Below are positions 44,511 to 57,827 of a stretch of 64,000 bases of DNA, in pieces. The notes beneath the pieces were generated by a model. The model made no database searches. It was not told the DNA's origin and saw only the letters and a list, made by a program, of their open reading frames with translations. The stretch covers positions 62,001 through 126,000 of the forward strand of contig CAJQUW010007937.1 in assembly GCA_907163375.1 (NCBI GenBank), written 5' to 3'. Each line of letters begins with the position of its first letter. Positions within the stretch are counted from its first letter, which is position 1. This DNA comes from Prostheceraeus crozeri. Lineage: Eukaryota > Platyhelminthes > Polycladida > Euryleptidae. A program made the translations under genes and the position numbers.

Positions 44511-44896
44511 CAGATCCACAGGCATATTTCGGTTCAATATTTTAACATAGGAAGATATACGAACCTAAACACAATATCGGGTATGCATTGTTGCCAAGTC
44601 ATTTTTTCTGTCAGCAATGTCACTTATTCTATCCTCCATTGATATTACAGAAGTTTATCGACTAGCCTGCGCAATTGAATTCCTGAAGTTATTTTGAGAA
44701 AAATGATAAATGCGCGAAAGTCAGTATTGAATGCATTACATTAATCGTAAATCTGATAACAGATTCGAATTTGAATTGACACAAATGAAAAGACACGGGC
44801 ATGATGTAGAACGTTGCTCCATTTCTTAAGTTTTCTGTCTCATTGATACTTTAACCACTTCTCCAAGCTCATTCCTCAATGTCTTCACTATTTCAG

Positions 44897-45047
44897 GAGA
44901 TTTTGCATTTTTGACTCAAATTTCATGGTTGTATCAAAAGAATACAATTTCCTGCAATCTGACTCGACTTGAAAAGGAGCTTTATCCGACATTTTATGGT
45001 TGGGTGTTTCCCAAAGGATCTCCATTGTCTGAAGTTTTTTCAAGAAG
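44897..45047 (+). CDS. IR-type glutamate receptor, exon: S2 lobe end
   Basis: 151 nt between actatttcag and gtaatt, phase 1 in and phase 2 out. It reads GDFAFLTQISWLYQ, then SCNLTRLEKELYPTFYGWVF and PKGSPLSEVFSR. This matches the iGluR S2 pattern 'YAF....WL......C.L......FY..GYG.ALPKGSP....F', including the Cys that forms the conserved S2 disulphide. The acidic residue that contacts the ligand amine in classical receptors (E/D before 'S..') is replaced by TQ, a second sign of altered ligand choice. M4 and the C-terminus would follow but were not found. Confidence 0.93.
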
Positions 45048-45243
45048 GTAATTTGTAGCAGATACATTCATTTAGTATGAACACAACAATTTAAAGTTAA
45101 TTAATGGCAGCTACTGCATGCCCTTGTAAACATTAAGGTAGCTTTTCCATACTGTTAACGTATAGATGAAATAACTGAATCCCTCTGGATAAATCTGTGG
45201 GTAGAGCCAGACTTTTCGCGTTTCAACCTGTTGCTTTCAACGT

Positions 45244-48200
45244 CACCCTCCCGTTCCATGAGCAACTGTCTCACACCTTTCCGTTCATGAGCAGCCTATC
45301 TAACCCTCCCGTTCCATGAATTGCCTATTCATGCCTTCCCGTTCCATCAACACTCTTCTCAGACCCTCCCGTTCCATGAACATCCTTCTCAAACCCTCCC
45401 GTTCCATGAGCAGCCTTCTCAAACCCTCCCGTTCCATGAGCAGCCTTCTCAAACCCTCCCGTTCCATCAACATCCTTCTCAAACCCTCCCGTTCCATGAA
45501 TTGCCTATTCATGCCTTCCCGTTCCATGAGCATCCTTCTCAGACCCTCCCGTTCCATCAACATCCTTCTCAGACCCTCCCGTTCCATGAACAGCCTACCA
45601 CACCCTCCCGTTCCATCAACATCCTTCTCAAACCCTCCCGTTCCATGAACAAACTTCTCAAGCCCTCCCGTTCCATGAGCATCCTTCTCAGACCCTCCCG
45701 TTCCATGAACAGCCTACCACACCCTCCCCTTCCATGAACAGCCTACCACACCCTCCCGTTCCAAGAACATCCTTCTCAGACCCTCCCGTTCCATGAACAC
45801 CCTTCTCAAACCCTCCCGTTCCATGAGCATCCTTCTCAAACCCTCCCGTTCCATGAGCATCCTTCTCAAACCCTCCCGTTCCATCAGCAGCCTACCACAC
45901 CCTCCCACTCCATGAGCAGCCTTCTCAAAACCCTCCCGTTCCATGAGCATCCTTCTCAGACCCTCCCGTTCCATGAACACCCTTCTCAAACCCTCCCGTT
46001 CCATGAGCATCCTTCTCAAACCCTCCCGTTCCATGAGCATCCTTCTCAAACCCTCCCGTTCCATCAGCAGCCTACCACACCCTCCCACTCCATGAGCAGC
46101 CTTCTCAAAACCCTCCCGTTCCATGAACATCCTTCTCAAACCCTCCCGTTCCATGAGCAGCCTTCTCAAACCCTCCCGTTCCATGAGCAGCCTTCTCAAA
46201 CCCTCCCGTTCCATGAACATCCTTCTCAAACCCTCCCGATCCATGAACAGCCTTCTCAAACCCTCCCGTTCCATGAGCAGCCTTCTCAAACCCTCCCGTT
46301 CCATGAGCAGCCTTCTCAAACCCTCCCGTTCCATCAGCAGCCTACCACACCCTCCCGTTCCATGAACAACCTTCTCAAACCCTCCCGTCCCATGAGCAGC
46401 CTTCTCAAACCCTCCCGTTCCATCAACACCCTTCTCAAACCCTCCCGTTCCATGAGCAGCCTTCTTAAACCCTTCCGTTCCATGAATTGCCTATTCATGC
46501 CTTCCCGTTCCATCAACACTCTTCTCAGACCCTCCCGTTCCATGAACATCCTTCTCAAACCCTCCCCTTCCATGAACACCCTTCTCAGACCCTCCCGTTC
46601 CATCAACACCCTTCTCAAACCCTCCCGTTCCATGAGCAGCCTTCTCAAACCCTCCCGTTCCATGAATTGCCTATTCATGCCTTCCCGTTCCATCAACACT
46701 CTTCTCAGACCCTCCCGTCGCATGAACATCCTTCTCAAACCCTCCCGTTCCATGAGCAGCCTTCTCAAACCCTCCCGTTCCATGAGCATTCTTCTCAAAC
46801 CCTCCCGTTCCGAGAGCAGCCTTCTCAAACCCTCCCGTTCCATCAACACTCTTCTCAAACCCTCCCGTTCCATGAGCAGCCTTCTCAAACCCTCCCGTTC
46901 CATGGGCATCCTTCTCAAACCCTCCCGTTCCATGAGCAGCATACCATTTCCTCCCGTTCCATGAGCAGCCTTCTCAAACCCTCCCGTTCCATGAGCATCC
47001 TTCTCAAACCCTCCCGTTCCATGAGCAGCATACCACACCCTCCCCTTACATGAGCAGCCTTCTCAAACCCTCCCGTTCCATGAACACCCTTCTCAAACCC
47101 TCCCGTTCCATGAGCAGCCTTCTCAAACCCTCCCGTTCCATGAGCATCCTTCTCAAACCCTCCCGTTCCATGAGCAGCATACCACACCCTCCCGTTCCAT
47201 GAGCAGCCTTCTCAAACCCTCCCGTTCCATGAACAACCTTCTCAAACCCTCCCGTTCCATGAACAACCTTCTCAAACCCTCCCGTTCCATGAGCAGCCTT
47301 CTCAAACCCTCCCGTTCCATTAACATCCTTCTCAAACCCTCCCGATCCATGAACAGCCTTCTCAAACCCTCCCGTTCCATGAGCAGCCTTCTCAAACCCT
47401 CCCGTTCCATGAGCAGCCTTCTCAAACCCTCCCGTTCCATCAGCAGCCTACCACACCCTCCCGTTCCATGAACAACCTTCTCAAACCCTCCCGTCCCATG
47501 AGCAGCCTTCTCAAACCCTCCCGTTCCATCAACACCCTTCTCAAACCCTCCCGTTCCATGAGCAGCCTTCTTAAACCCTCCCGTTCCATGAATTGCCTAT
47601 TCATGCCTTCCCGTTCCATCAACACTCTTCTCAGACCCTCCCGTTCCATGAACATCCTTCTCAAACCCTCCCGTTCCATGAACACCCTTCTCAGACCCTC
47701 CCGTTCCATCAACACCCTTCTCAAACCCTCCCGTTCCATGAGCAGCCTTCTCAAACCCTCCCGTTCCATGAATTGCCTATTCATGCCTTCCCGTTCCATC
47801 AACACTCTTCTCAGACCCTCCCGTCGCATGAACATCCTTCTCAAACCCTCCCGTTCCATGAGCAGCCTTCTCAAACCCTCCCGTTCCATGAGCATTCTTC
47901 TCAAACCCTCCCGTTCCGAGAGCAGCCTTCTCAAACCCTCCCGTTCCATCAACACTCTTCTCAAACCCTCCCGTTCCATGAGCAGCCTTCTCAAACCCTC
48001 CCGTTCCATGGGCATCCTTCTCAAACCCTCCCGTTCCATGAGCAGCATACCATTTCCTCCCGTTCCATGAGCAGCCTTCTCAAACCCTCCCGTTCCATGA
48101 GCATCCTTCTCAAACCCTCCCGTTCCATGAGCAGCATACCACACCCTCCCCTTACATGAGCAGCCTTCTCAAACCCTCCCGTTCCATGAACACCCTTCTC

Positions 48201-51200
48201 ATACCCTCCCGTTCCATGAGCAGCCTTCTCAAACCCTCCCGTTCCATGAGCATCCTTCTCAAACCCTCCCGTTCCATGAGCAGCATACCACACCCTCCCG
48301 TTCCATGAGCAGCCTTCTCAAACCCTCCCGTTCCATGAACAACCTTCTCAAACCCTCCCGTTCCATGAACAACCTTCTCAAACCCTCCCGTTCCATCAAC
48401 ACCCTTCTCAAACCCTCCCGTTCCATGAGCATCCTTCTCAAACCCTCCCCTTCCATGAGCAGCCTTCTCAAACCCTCCCGTTCCATCAACACCCTTCTCA
48501 AACCCTCCCGTTCCATGAGCAGCCTTCTCAGACCCTCCCGTTCCATGAGCATCCTTCTCAAACCCTCCCCTTCCATGAGCAGCCTTCTCAAACCCTCCCG
48601 TTCCATGAATTGCCTATTCATGTCTTCCCGTTCCATCAACACTCTTCTCAGACCCTCCCGTTCCATGAACATCCTTCTCAAACCCTCCCGTTCCATGAGC
48701 AGCCTTCTCAAACCCTCCCGTTCCATGAGCAGCCTTCTCAAACCCTCCCGTTCCGAGAGCATCCTTCTCAAACCCTCCCGTTCCATGAGCAGCATACCAC
48801 TTCCTCCCGCTCCATGAGCAGCCTTCTCAAACCCTCCCGTTCCATCAGCAGCCTACCACACCCTCCCGTTCCATGAACATCCTTCTCAAACCCTCCCGAT
48901 CCATGAACAGCCTTCTCAAACCCTCCCGTTCCATCAGCAGCCTTCTCAAACCCTCCCGTTCCATGAGCAGCCTTCTCAAACCCTCCCGTTCCATGAGCAG
49001 CATACCACTTCCTCCCGCTCCATGAACAACCTTCTCAAACCCTCCCGTCCCATGAGCAGCCTTCTCAAACCCTCCCGTTCCATCAACACCCTTCTCAAAC
49101 CCTCCCGTTCCATGAGCAGCCTTCTAAAACCCTCCCGTTCCATGAATTGCCTATTCATGCCTTCCCGTTCCATCAACACTCTTCTCAGACCCTCCCGTTC
49201 CATGAACATCCTTCTCAAACCCTCCCCTTCCATGAACACCCTTCTCAGACCCTCCCGTTCCATCAACACCCTTCTCAAACCCTCCCGTTCCATGAGCAGC
49301 CTTCTCAAACCCTCCCGTTCCATGAATTGCCTATTCATGCCTTCCCGTTCCATCAACACTCTTCTCAGACCCTCCCGTCGCATGAACATCCTTCTCAAAC
49401 CCTCCCGTTCCATGAGCAGCCTTCTCAAACCCTCCCGTTCCATGAGCATTCTTCTCAAACCCTCCCGTTCCGAGAGCAGCCTTCTCAAACCCTCCCGTTC
49501 CATCAACACTCTTCTCAAACCCTCCCGTTCCATGAGCAGCCTTCTCAAACCCTCCCGTTCCATGAGCAGCATACCATTTCCTCCCGTTCCATGAGCAGCC
49601 TTCTCAAACCCTCCCGTTCCATGAGCATCCTTCTCAAACCCTCCCGTTCCATGAGCAGCATACCATTTCCTCCCGTTCCATGAGCAGCCTTCTCAAACCC
49701 TCCCGTTCCGAGAGCAGCCTTCTCAAACCCTCCCGTTCCATCAACACTCTTCTCAAACCCTCCCGTTCCATGGGCATCCTTCTCAAACCCTCCCGTTCCA
49801 TGAGCAGCATACCATTTCCTCCCGTTCCATGAGCAGCCTTCTCAAACCCTCCCGTTCCATGAGCATCCTTCTCAAACCCTCCCGTTCCATGAGCAGCATA
49901 CCACACCCTCCCCTTACATGAGCAGCCTTCTCAAACCCTCCCGTTCCATGAACACCCTTCTCAAACCCTCCCGTTCCATGAGCAGCCTTCTCAAACCCTC
50001 CCGTTCCATGAGCATCCTTCTCAAACCCTCCCGTTCCATGAGCAGCATACCACACCCTCCCGTTCCATGAGCAGCCTTCTCAAACCCTCCCGTTCCATGA
50101 ACAACCTTCTCAAACCCTCCCGTTCCATGAACAACCTTCTCAAACCCTCCCGTTCCATGAGCAGCCTTCTCAAACCCTCCCGTTCCATGAGCAGCCTTCT
50201 CAAACCCTCCCGTTCCATCAACACCCTTCTCAAACCCTCCCGTTCCATGAACAGCCTTCTCAAACCCTCCCGTTCCATGAGCAGCCTTCTCAAACCCTCC
50301 CGTTCCATGAGCAGCCTTCTCAAACCCTCCCGTTCCATCAGCAGCCTACCACACCCTCCCGTTCCATGAACAACCTTCTCAAACCCTCCCGTCCCATGAG
50401 CAGCCTTCTCAAACCCTCCCGTTCCATCAACACCCTTCTCAAACCCTCCCGTTCCATGAGCAGCCTTCTTAAACCCTCCCGTTCCATGAATTGCCTATTC
50501 ATGCCTTCCCGTTCCATCAACACTCTTCTCAGACCCTCCCGTTCCATGAACATCCTTCTCAAACCCTCCCCTTCCATGAACACCCTTCTCAGACCCTCCC
50601 GTTCCATCAACACCCTTCTCAAACCCTCCCGTTCCATGAGCAGCCTTCTCAAACCCTCCCGTTCCATGAATTGCCTATTCATGCCCTCCGTTCCATCAAC
50701 ACTCTTCTCAGACCCTCCCGTCGCATGAACATCCTTCTCAAACCCTCCCGTTCCATGAGCAGCCTTCTCAAACCCTCCCGTTCCATGAGCATTCTTCTCA
50801 AACCCTCCCGTTCCGAGAGCAGCCTTCTCAAACCCTCCCGTTCCATCAACACTCTTCTCAAACCCTCCCGTTCCATGAGCAGCCTTCTCAAACCCTCCCG
50901 TTCCATGAGCATCCTTCTCAAACCCTCCCGTTCCATGAGCAGCATACCACTTCCTCCCGTTCCATGAGCAGCCTTCTCAAACCCTCCTGTTCCATGAACA
51001 ATCTTCTCAAACCCTCCCGTTCCATGAGCAGCATACCACACCCTCCCGTTCCATGAACAACCTTCTCAAACCCTCCCGTTCCATCAACACCCTTCTCAAA
51101 CCCTCCCGTTCCATGAGCAGCCTTCTCAAACCCTCCCGTTCCATGAGCATCCTTCTCAAACCCTCCCGTTCCATGAGCAGCATACCACACCCTCCCGTTC

Positions 51201-54200
51201 CATGAGCAGCCTTCTCAAACCCTCCCGTTCCATGAACAACCTTCTCAAACCCTCCCGTTCCATGAACAACCTTCTCAAACCCTCCCGTTCCATCAACACC
51301 CTTCTCAAACCCTCCCGTTCCATGAGCAGCCTTCTCAAACCCTCCCGTTCCATCAACACCCTTCTCAAACCCTCCCGTTCCATGAGCAGCCTTCTCAAAC
51401 CCTCCCGTTCCATGAGCATCCTTCTCAAACCCTCCCGTTCCATGAGCAGCCTTCTCAAACCCTCCCGTTCCATCAACACCCTTCTCAAACCCTCCCGTTC
51501 CATGAGCAGCCTTCTCAGACCCTCCCGTTCCATGAGCATCCTTCTCAAACCCTCCCCTTCCATGAGCAGCCTTCTCAAACCCTCCCGTTCCATGAGCATC
51601 CTTCTGAAACCCTCCCGTTCCATGAATTGCCTATTCATGTCTTCCCGTTCCATCAACACTCTTCTCAGACCCTCCCGTTCCATGAACATCCTTCTCAAAC
51701 CCTCCCGTTCCATGAGCAGCCTTCTCAAACCCTCCCGTTCCATGAGCAGCCTTGTCAAACCCTCCCGTTCCGAGAGCATCCTTCTCAAACCCTCCCGTTC
51801 CATGAGCAGCATACCACTTCCTCCCGCTCCATGAGCAGCCTTCTCAAACCCTCCCGTTCCATCAGCAGCCTACCACACCCTCCCGTTCCATGAACATCCT
51901 TCTCAAACCCTCCCGTTCCATGAGCAGCCTTCTCAAACCCTCCCGTTCCATGAGCAGCCTTCTCAAACCCTCCCGTTCCATGAACATCCTTCTCAAACCC
52001 TCCCGTTCCATGAGCAGCATACCACTTCCTCCCGCTCCATGAGCAGCCTTCTCAGACCCTCCCGATCCATCAGCAGCCTACCACACCCTCCCGTTCCATG
52101 AACAACCTTCTCAAACCCTCCCGTTCCATGAGCAGCCTTCTCAAACCCTCCCGTTCCATCAACACCCTTCTCAAACCCTCCCGTTCCAGGAGCAGCCTTC
52201 TTAAACCCTCCCGTTCCATGAATTGCCTATTCATGCCCTCCCGTTCCATCAACACTCTTCTCAGACCCTCCCGTTCCATGAACATCCTTCTCAAACCCTC
52301 CCGTTCCATGAACACCCTTCTCAGACCCTCCCGTTTCATCAACACCCTTCTAAAACCCTCCCGTTCCATGAGCAGCCTTCTCAAACCCTCCCGTTCCATG
52401 AATTGCCTATCCATGCCTTCCCGTTCAATCAACACTCTTCTCAGACCCTCCCGTTCCATGAACATCCTTCTCAAACCCTCCCGTTCCATGAGCAGCCTTC
52501 TCAAACCCTCCCGTTCCATGAGCATTCTTCTCAAACCCTCCCGTTCCGAGAGCAGCCTTCTCAAACCCTCCCGTTCCATCAACACCCTTCTCAAACCCTC
52601 CCGTTCCATGAGCAGCCTTCTCAAACCCTCCCGTTCCATGGGCATCCTTCTCAAACCCTCCCGTTCCATGAGCAGCATACCAATTCCTCCCGTTCCATGA
52701 GCAGCCTTCTCAAACCCCCCCGTTCCATGAGCATCCTTCTCAAACCCTCCCGTTCCATGAGCAGCATACCACACCCTCCCCTTACATGAGCAGCCTTCTC
52801 AAACCCTCCCGTTCCATGAACACCCTTCTCAAACCCTCCCGTTCCATGAGCATTCTTCTCAAACCCTCCCGTTCCATGAGCATCCTTCTCAAACCCTCCC
52901 GTTCCATGAGCAGCATACCACACCCTCCCGTTCCATGAGCAGCCTTCTCAAACCCTCCCGTTCCATGAACAACCTTCTCAAACCCTCCCGTTCCATGAAC
53001 AACCTTCTCAAACCCTGCCGTTCCATCAACACCCTTCTCAAACCCTCCCGTTCCATGAGCATCCTTATCAAACCCTCCCCTTCCATGAGCAGCCTTCTCA
53101 AACCCTCCCGTTCCATCAACACCCTTCTCAAACCCTCCCGATCCATGAGCAGCCTTCTCAGACCCTCCCGTTCCATGAGCATCCTTCTCAAACCCTCCCG
53201 TTCCATGAGCATCCTTCTCAAACCCTCCCGTTCCATGAGCATCCTTCTGAAACCCTCCCGTTCCATGAATTGCCTATTCATGTCTTCCCGTTCCATCAAC
53301 ACTCTTCTCAGACCCTCCCGTTCCATGAACATCCTTCTCAAACCCTCCCGTTCCATGAGCAGCCTTCTCAAACCCTCCCGTTCCGAGAGCAGCCTTCTCA
53401 AACCCTCCCGTTCCGAGAGCATCCTTCTCAAACCCTCCCGTTCCATGAGCAGCATACCAATTCCTCCCGCTCCATGAGCAGCCTTCTCAAACCCTCCCGG
53501 TCCATGAGCAGCCTTCTCAAACCCTCCCGTTCCATGAGCAGCCTTCTCAAACCCTCCCGTTCCATGAACAACCTTCTCAAACCCTCCCGTTCCATGAACA
53601 CCCTTCTCAGACCCTCCCGTTCCATCAACACCCTTCTCAAACCCTCCCGTTCCATGAGCAGCCTTCTCAAACCCTCCCGTTCCATCAACACCCTTCTGAA
53701 ACCCTCCCGTTCCATGAGCATCCTTCTCATACCCTCCCGTTCCATGAGCATCCTTCTCAAACCCTCCCGTTCCATCAACACCCTTCTCAAACCCTCCCGT
53801 TCCATGAGCAGCCTTCTCAAACCCTCCCGTTCTATCAACACCCTTCTCAAACCCACCCGTTCCATGAGCAGCCTTCTCAAACCCTCCCGTTCCATGAGCA
53901 GCCTTCTCAAACCCTCCCGCTCCATGAGCAGCATACCACACCCTCCCCTTCCATGAGCAGCCTTCTCAAACCCTCCCGTTCCATGAACAACCTTCTCAAA
54001 CCCTCCCGTTCCATCAACACCCTTCTCAAACCCTCCCGTTACATGAGCATCCTTCTCAAACCCTCCCGTTCCATCAACACCCTTCTCAAACCCTCCCGTT
54101 CCATGAGCAGCCTTCTCAAACCCTCCCGTTCCATGAGCATCCTTCTCAAACCCTCCCGTTCCATGAGCAGCCTTCTCAAACCCTCCCGCTCCATGAGCAG

Positions 54201-57081
54201 CATACCACACCCTCCCCTTCCATGAGCAGCCTTCTCAAACCCTCCCGTTCCATGAACAACCTTCTCAAACCCTCCCGTTCCATCAACACCCTTTTCAAAC
54301 CCTCCCGTTACATGAGCATCCTTCTCAAACCCTCCCGTTCCATCAACACCCTTCTCAAACCCTCCCGTTCCATGAGCAGCCTTCTCAAACCCTCCCGTTC
54401 CATGAGCATCCTTCTCAAACCCTCCCGTTCCATGAGCATCCTTCTCAAACCCTCCCCTTCCATGAGCAGCCTTCTCAAACCCTCCTGTTTCATGAACAAC
54501 CTTCTCAAACCCTCCCGTTCCATGAACAACCTTCTCAAACCCTCCCGTTCCATGAACACCCTTCTCAGACCCTCCCGTTCCATCAACACCCTTCTCAAAC
54601 CCTCCCGTTCCATGAGCATCCTTCTCAAACCCTCCCGTTCCATCAACACCCTTCTCAAACCCTCCCGTTCCATGAACACCCTTCTCAAACCCTCCCGTTC
54701 CATGAGCATCCTTCTCAAACCCTCCCGTTCCATGAGCATCCTTCTCAAACCCTCCCCTTCCATGAGCAGCCTTCTCAAACCCTCCTGTTTCATGAACAAC
54801 CTTCTCAAACCCTCCCGTTCCATGAACACCCTTCTCAGACCCTCCCGTTCCATCAACACCCTTCTCAAACCCTCCCGTTCCATGAGCAGCCTTCTCAAAC
54901 CCTCCCGTTTCATCAACACCCTTCTGAAACCCTCCCGTTCCATGAGCATCCTTCTCAAACCCTCCCCTTCCATGAACATCCTTCTCAAACCCTCCCGTTC
55001 CATGAACATCCTTTTCAAACCCTCCCGTTCCATGAGCAGCCTTCTCAAACCCTCCCGTTCCATCAGCCTTCTTCTCAAACCCTCCCGTTCCATGAGCAGC
55101 CTTCTCAAACCCTCCCGTTCCATCAACACCCTTCTCAAACCCTCCCGTTCCATGAGCAGCCTTCTCAAACCCTCCCGTTCCATGAGCAGCCTTCTCAAAC
55201 CCTCCCGCTCCATGAGCAGCATACGAACCCCTCCCCGTCCATGAGCAGCCTTCTCAAACCCTCCCGTTCCATGAACAACCTTCTCAAACCCTCCCGTTCC
55301 ATCAACACCCTTCTCAAACCCTCCCGTTACATGAGCATCCTTCTCAAACCCTCCCGTTCCATCAACACCCTTCTCAAACCCTCCCGTTCCATGAGCAGCC
55401 TTCTCAAACCCTCCCGTTCCATGAACATCCTTCTCAAACCCTCCCGTTCCATGAGCATCCTTCTCAAACCCTCCCGTTCCATGAGCATCCTTCTCAAACC
55501 CTCCCCTTCCATGAGCAGCCTTCTCAAACCCTCCCGTTCCATCAACACCCTTCTCAAACCCTCCCGTTCCATGAGCAGCCTTCTCAAACCCTCCCGTTCC
55601 ATGAGCATCCTTCTCAAACCCTCCCGTTCCATCAACACCCTTCTCAAACCCTCCCGTTCCATGAGCAGCCTTCTCAAACCCTCCCGTTCCATGAGCATCC
55701 TTCTCAAACCCTCCCGTTCCATGAGCAGCCTTCTCAAACCCTCCCGTTCCATGAACACCCTTCTCAGACCCTCCCGTTTCATCAACACCCTTCTCAAACC
55801 CTCCCGTTCCATGAACAACCTTCTCAAACCCTCCCGTTCCATGAACACCCTTCTCAAACCCTCCCGTTCCATGAACAACCTTCTCAAACCCTCCCGTTCC
55901 TTGAACACCCTTCTCAAACCCTCCCGTTCCAGGAGCACCCTTCTGAAACCCTCCCGTTCCATGAGCATCCTTCTCAAACCCTCCCCTTCCATGAACATCC
56001 TTCTCAAACCCTCCCGTTCCATGAACATCCTTTTCAAACCCTCCCGTTCCATGAGCATCCTTCTCAAACCCTCCCCTTCCATGAACATCCTTTTCAAACC
56101 CTCCCGTTCCATGAGCATCCTTCTCAAACCCTCCCCTTCCATGAGCAGCCTTCTCAAACCCTCCTGTTTCATGAACAACCTTCTCGAACCCTCCCGTTCC
56201 ATCAACACCCTTCTCAAACCCTCCCGTTCCATGAGCAGCCTTCTCAAACCCTCCCGTTCCATGAGCAGCCTTCTCAAACCCTCCCGTTCCATGAGCAGCC
56301 TTCTCAAACCCTCCCGTTCCATGAACAACCTTCTCGAACCCTCCCGTTCCATCAACACCCTTCTCAAACCCTCCCGTTCCATGAGCATCCTTCTCAAACC
56401 CTCCCCTTCCATGAGCAGCCTTCTCAAACCCTCCCGTTCCATGAACACTCTTCTCAAACCCTCCCGTTCCATGAACACCCTTCTCAAACCCTCCCGTTCC
56501 ATGAGCATCCTTCTCAAACCCTCCCCTTCCATGAGCAGCCTTCTCAAACCCTCCCGTTCCATGAGCAGCATACCACACCCTCCCCTTCCATGAACAACCT
56601 TCTCAAACCCTCCTGTTTCATGAACAACCTTCTCAAACCCTCCCGTTCCATGAACAACCTTCTCAAACCCTCCCGTTCCATGAACACCCTTCTCAGACCC
56701 TCCCGTTCCATCAACACCCTTCTCAAACCCTCCCGTTCCATGAACAACCTTCTCAAACCCTCCCGTTCCATGAACACCCTTCTCAGACCCTCCCGTTCCA
56801 TCAACACCCTTCTCAAACCCTCCCGTTCCATGAACAACCTTCTCAAACCCTCCCGTTCCATGAACACCCTTCTCAAACCCTCCTGTTCCATGAACACCCT
56901 TCTCAAACCCTCCCGTTCCATGAACAACCTTCTCAAACCCTCCTGTTCCATGAACACCCTTCTCAAACCCTCCCGTTCCATGAACAACCTTCTCAAACCC
57001 TCCCGTTCCTTGAACACCCTTCTCAGACCCTCCCGTTCCATCAACACCCTTCTCAAACACTCCCGTTTCATGAACACCCTT
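45244..57081 (+). repeat. 30-bp minisatellite, about 390 copies (11.8 kb)
   Basis: The unit is CCCTCCCGTTCCATGAGCAG plus CCTTCTCAAA. Variants differ at the middle (GAGCATC, GAACAAC, GAACACC, TCAACACC) and in a distinct GAATTGCCTATTCATG form. Shorter 29-bp units containing CATACCACA or CCTACCACA shift register. Blocks of units recur as higher-order repeats: about 700 bp at 46355 reappears at 47461 (shift 1106 bp), with relatives near 49016, 50359 and 52092. The period is 10 codons, so long frames occur on both strands, for instance MEREGLRRLL repeats. The array starts 196 bp after a receptor exon's donor site. Confidence 0.98.
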
Positions 57082-57725
57082 GACAGTGCAGTGACAGATG
57101 CTGGAAGGATTGGTCGTTGTTCATCAGCCAAGACGTCGAACATTGTGCTGGTGGTTGGGGACATGCTTACAAGGAGCTCTGGAAAGTTCACCCGTCAAGC
57201 AACTCGGGAAAGTGGATTCTCTCGTTTCACAGTGCGATATGTATTGAAAAATGAGCTCCAGTGGCTGCTGGGAAGCCGCCATGAATGCTAAGTGGTACCT
57301 CATTACGTTGCAGAACGTCTGGCCGGCTGTTAGCACATGGAACAACATCAATTGTGTGATATTTATGCAAGATGGCGCTCCTCCGCACTTCGCTCTTACT
57401 ATCCGTGAGTGGCTGAATGATCACTTTCCTGGGTGTCGGTTAGGCTGTCGTGGACCACGTGAGTGGCCGGCTAGGAGCCCTGACTTGACGCCGTGCGACT
57501 TCTTTCTTTGGGGTTCGGCAAAGGAAGAAGTTAATCGATCGACTTTGAATGAACTGGTAGACCGAACTCGTGATGTCTTCACATCCATCTCGCGGATTTC
57601 TTACTGAAATCAGTGGATGGTATTCGTCAGCGGCTTCAGACGCTGCTGGAAAGAGCTGGATCCCATTTTGAGTTGTCGGTAAATGACTTTATTGCTCCCA
57701 ATTACTTTTTTGAATGAAGGATTCT
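57070..57725 (+). pseudogene. mariner-like transposase remnant (DD41D spacing), internally deleted
   Basis: From 57070 a helix-turn-helix region (SGFSRFTVRYVLKNEL) is followed after an internal deletion near 57260 by the catalytic half: NAKWYLITLQNVWPAV, INCVIFMQDGAPPHFALTI (second Asp) and WPARSPDLTPCDFFLWG (third Asp). Forty-one residues separate these aspartates, unlike the DD34D mariners above. A further shift follows near 57600, and the C-terminal LLERAGSHFELSV is readable to 57715. The first Asp segment is missing. The remnant's 5' edge is fused to the last minisatellite unit. Confidence 0.85.
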
Positions 57726-57827
57726 GATGGAATCTCATTTTTCCTTTAAAAAGCGATTAGATTTTCCTCTGTCCAGAACAAAAGAAATAAGACATATTTT
57801 CAGATGACCCTGAATACATGTATTTAC

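Noticed and set aside
45300-57060. Dozens of long open frames encoding MEREGLRRLL, AHGTGGFEKD, SMSSLLKPSR or PFHEQPSQTL repeats
   Set aside because: They come from a 30-bp tandem repeat with a period of ten codons, are open on both strands at once, and lack splice, start or domain context. I list the array as a repeat, not as genes.
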